6,764 nucleotides of DNA from a bacterium (GTDB lineage Bacteria > CG03): NCBI GenBank assembly GCA_013791675.1, contig VMTI01000151.1, forward strand, positions 1-6,764, written 5' to 3'. Both the position numbers and the translations under genes were made by a program. Below are positions 6,179 to 6,764 of this stretch, in pieces. Positions within the stretch are counted from its first letter, which is position 1. Every line of letters starts with the position of its first letter. The notes below the pieces were generated by a model that was not told the origin of the DNA, ran no database searches, and was given only the letters and a program-made list of their open reading frames with translations.

Positions 6179-6182
6179 TTAT

Positions 6183-6764
6183 TTACATCATTCCGCCCAT
6201 ACCTCCGCCGTAACCTCCGCCGCCCATAGGCATGTCTTTCTTATCTTCAGGGATATCCGTTATAAGGCATCCCGAAGTCAGAAGAATAGACGCGATGGAA
6301 GCTCCGTTTTCAAGCGAAGCTCTGACAACTTTTGCGGGATCAACAATTCCGGCTTTGATCATGTCAACAAATATTCCGCGCTCGGCATCATAACCGTGGC
6401 CCGCAGGCATCTTCATCACTTCCTGCACGATGACCGTGCCTTCGGCGCCGGCGTTGCGCGCGATTTCCCTCATGGGAGCCTCAAGAGCTTTGGCGATAAT
6501 ATTTACGCCCGTCTGCTCCCCGGGGTCGGTGCACTTGATAGCTTTCACTTTTTTTATGGCCGCTATAAGCGTCACTCCGCCGCCGGCCACAATTCCCTCT
6601 TCCTGAGCGGCAATCGTGGCGTGTTTGGCGTCCTCAACCTTGAATTTTTTGGTTTTCATCTCGGTCTCGGTGGCCGCGCCGACTTTTATAATGGCAACTC
6701 CGCCTGAAAGTTTGGCAAGCCTCTCGTTAAGCTTTTCCTTGTCATAATCGGAATCGGATTCCTC
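6183..6764 (-). CDS. groL: 60 kDa chaperonin GroEL, C-terminal 193 residues (gene continues beyond the window)
   Basis: The last third or so of GroEL, the ATP-driven double-ring chaperonin that folds proteins with GroES in the cytosol. The open frame extends through the window edge; an internal ATG at 6659 is not the start, because the in-frame sequence before it (DYDKEKLNERLAKLSGGVAI) is classic GroEL. Visible landmarks are KVGAATETEM, then VEDAKHAT with the catalytic Asp (D398 in E. coli), EEGIVAGGGVTLI of the ATP-binding equatorial domain, GYDAERGIFVDMIKAGIVDP and a glycine/methionine tail ending GGMGGMM. The tail supports a standard group I chaperonin. GroES and any CIRCE-type control element would lie outside the window. 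Three stem-loops follow the stop before typA. Confidence 0.97.
   Translation of the reverse strand, partial: EESDSDYDKEKLNERLAKLSGGVAIIKVGAATETEMKTKKFKVEDAKHATIAAQEEGIVAGGGVTLIAAIKKVKAIKCTDPGEQTGVNIIAKALEAPMREIARNAGAEGTVIVQEVMKMPAGHGYDAERGIFVDMIKAGIVDPAKVVRASLENGASIASILLTSGCLITDIPEDKKDMPMGGGGYGGGMGGMM

Noticed and set aside
6161..6180. Intrinsic terminator on the plus strand (stem followed by TTTTATTT)
   Set aside because: No plus-strand gene precedes it, and on the coding strand no T-run follows the stem.
6183..6659. A separate 158-residue protein starting at the ATG at 6659
   Set aside because: The frame is open upstream to the window edge and continues canonical GroEL sequence, so this is an internal methionine.

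Overview
All six genes in this 6.8 kb window lie on the minus strand, so transcription runs from high to low coordinates. In that order they are: the C-terminal third of the chaperonin GroEL (cut by the window edge), the ribosome-associated GTPase TypA/BipA, a dCTP deaminase, a Na+/phosphate cotransporter-family protein with a PhoU-like tail, a LacI-family repressor, and the N-terminus of a secreted starch/glycogen-binding glycosidase (cut by the other edge). The gene set is bacterial. Lysine-rich signal sequence, AAGGAG ribosome binding sites, a GGM-type GroEL tail and moderate GC content fit a Gram-negative-like or deep-branching bacterium. I cannot name the phylum from this window. No mobile element, CRISPR array, tRNA or rRNA was seen.

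Right side (about 3660-6764): groEL, typA and dcd are housekeeping genes for protein folding, translation under stress and dUTP/dTTP precursor supply. The 87-base groEL-typA gap holds three consecutive inverted repeats, and typA has no visible Shine-Dalgarno sequence. dcd has its own good promoter (TGGACA, 18-base spacer, TATAAT) and a clear ribosome binding site.

Left side (1-3660): the phosphate transporter, the repressor and the glycosidase follow. The repressor most likely controls itself and the adjoining glycosidase: a 30-base perfect-arm palindrome containing a LacI-type core with a central CG lies just downstream of its predicted promoter. Only 60 bases separate the repressor stop from the glycosidase start, which suggests one carbohydrate-utilisation transcript.

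The least ordinary feature is a 43-base sequence present twice (1745-1787 and 3595-3637, 39 of 43 identical), once in front of the repressor gene and once in front of the transporter gene. Each copy reads as a minus-strand promoter and is followed by a different inverted repeat. The transporter also has a perfect extended -10 box placed so that its transcript could begin at the ATG. I see no convincing new multi-gene system; the points worth following are regulatory.
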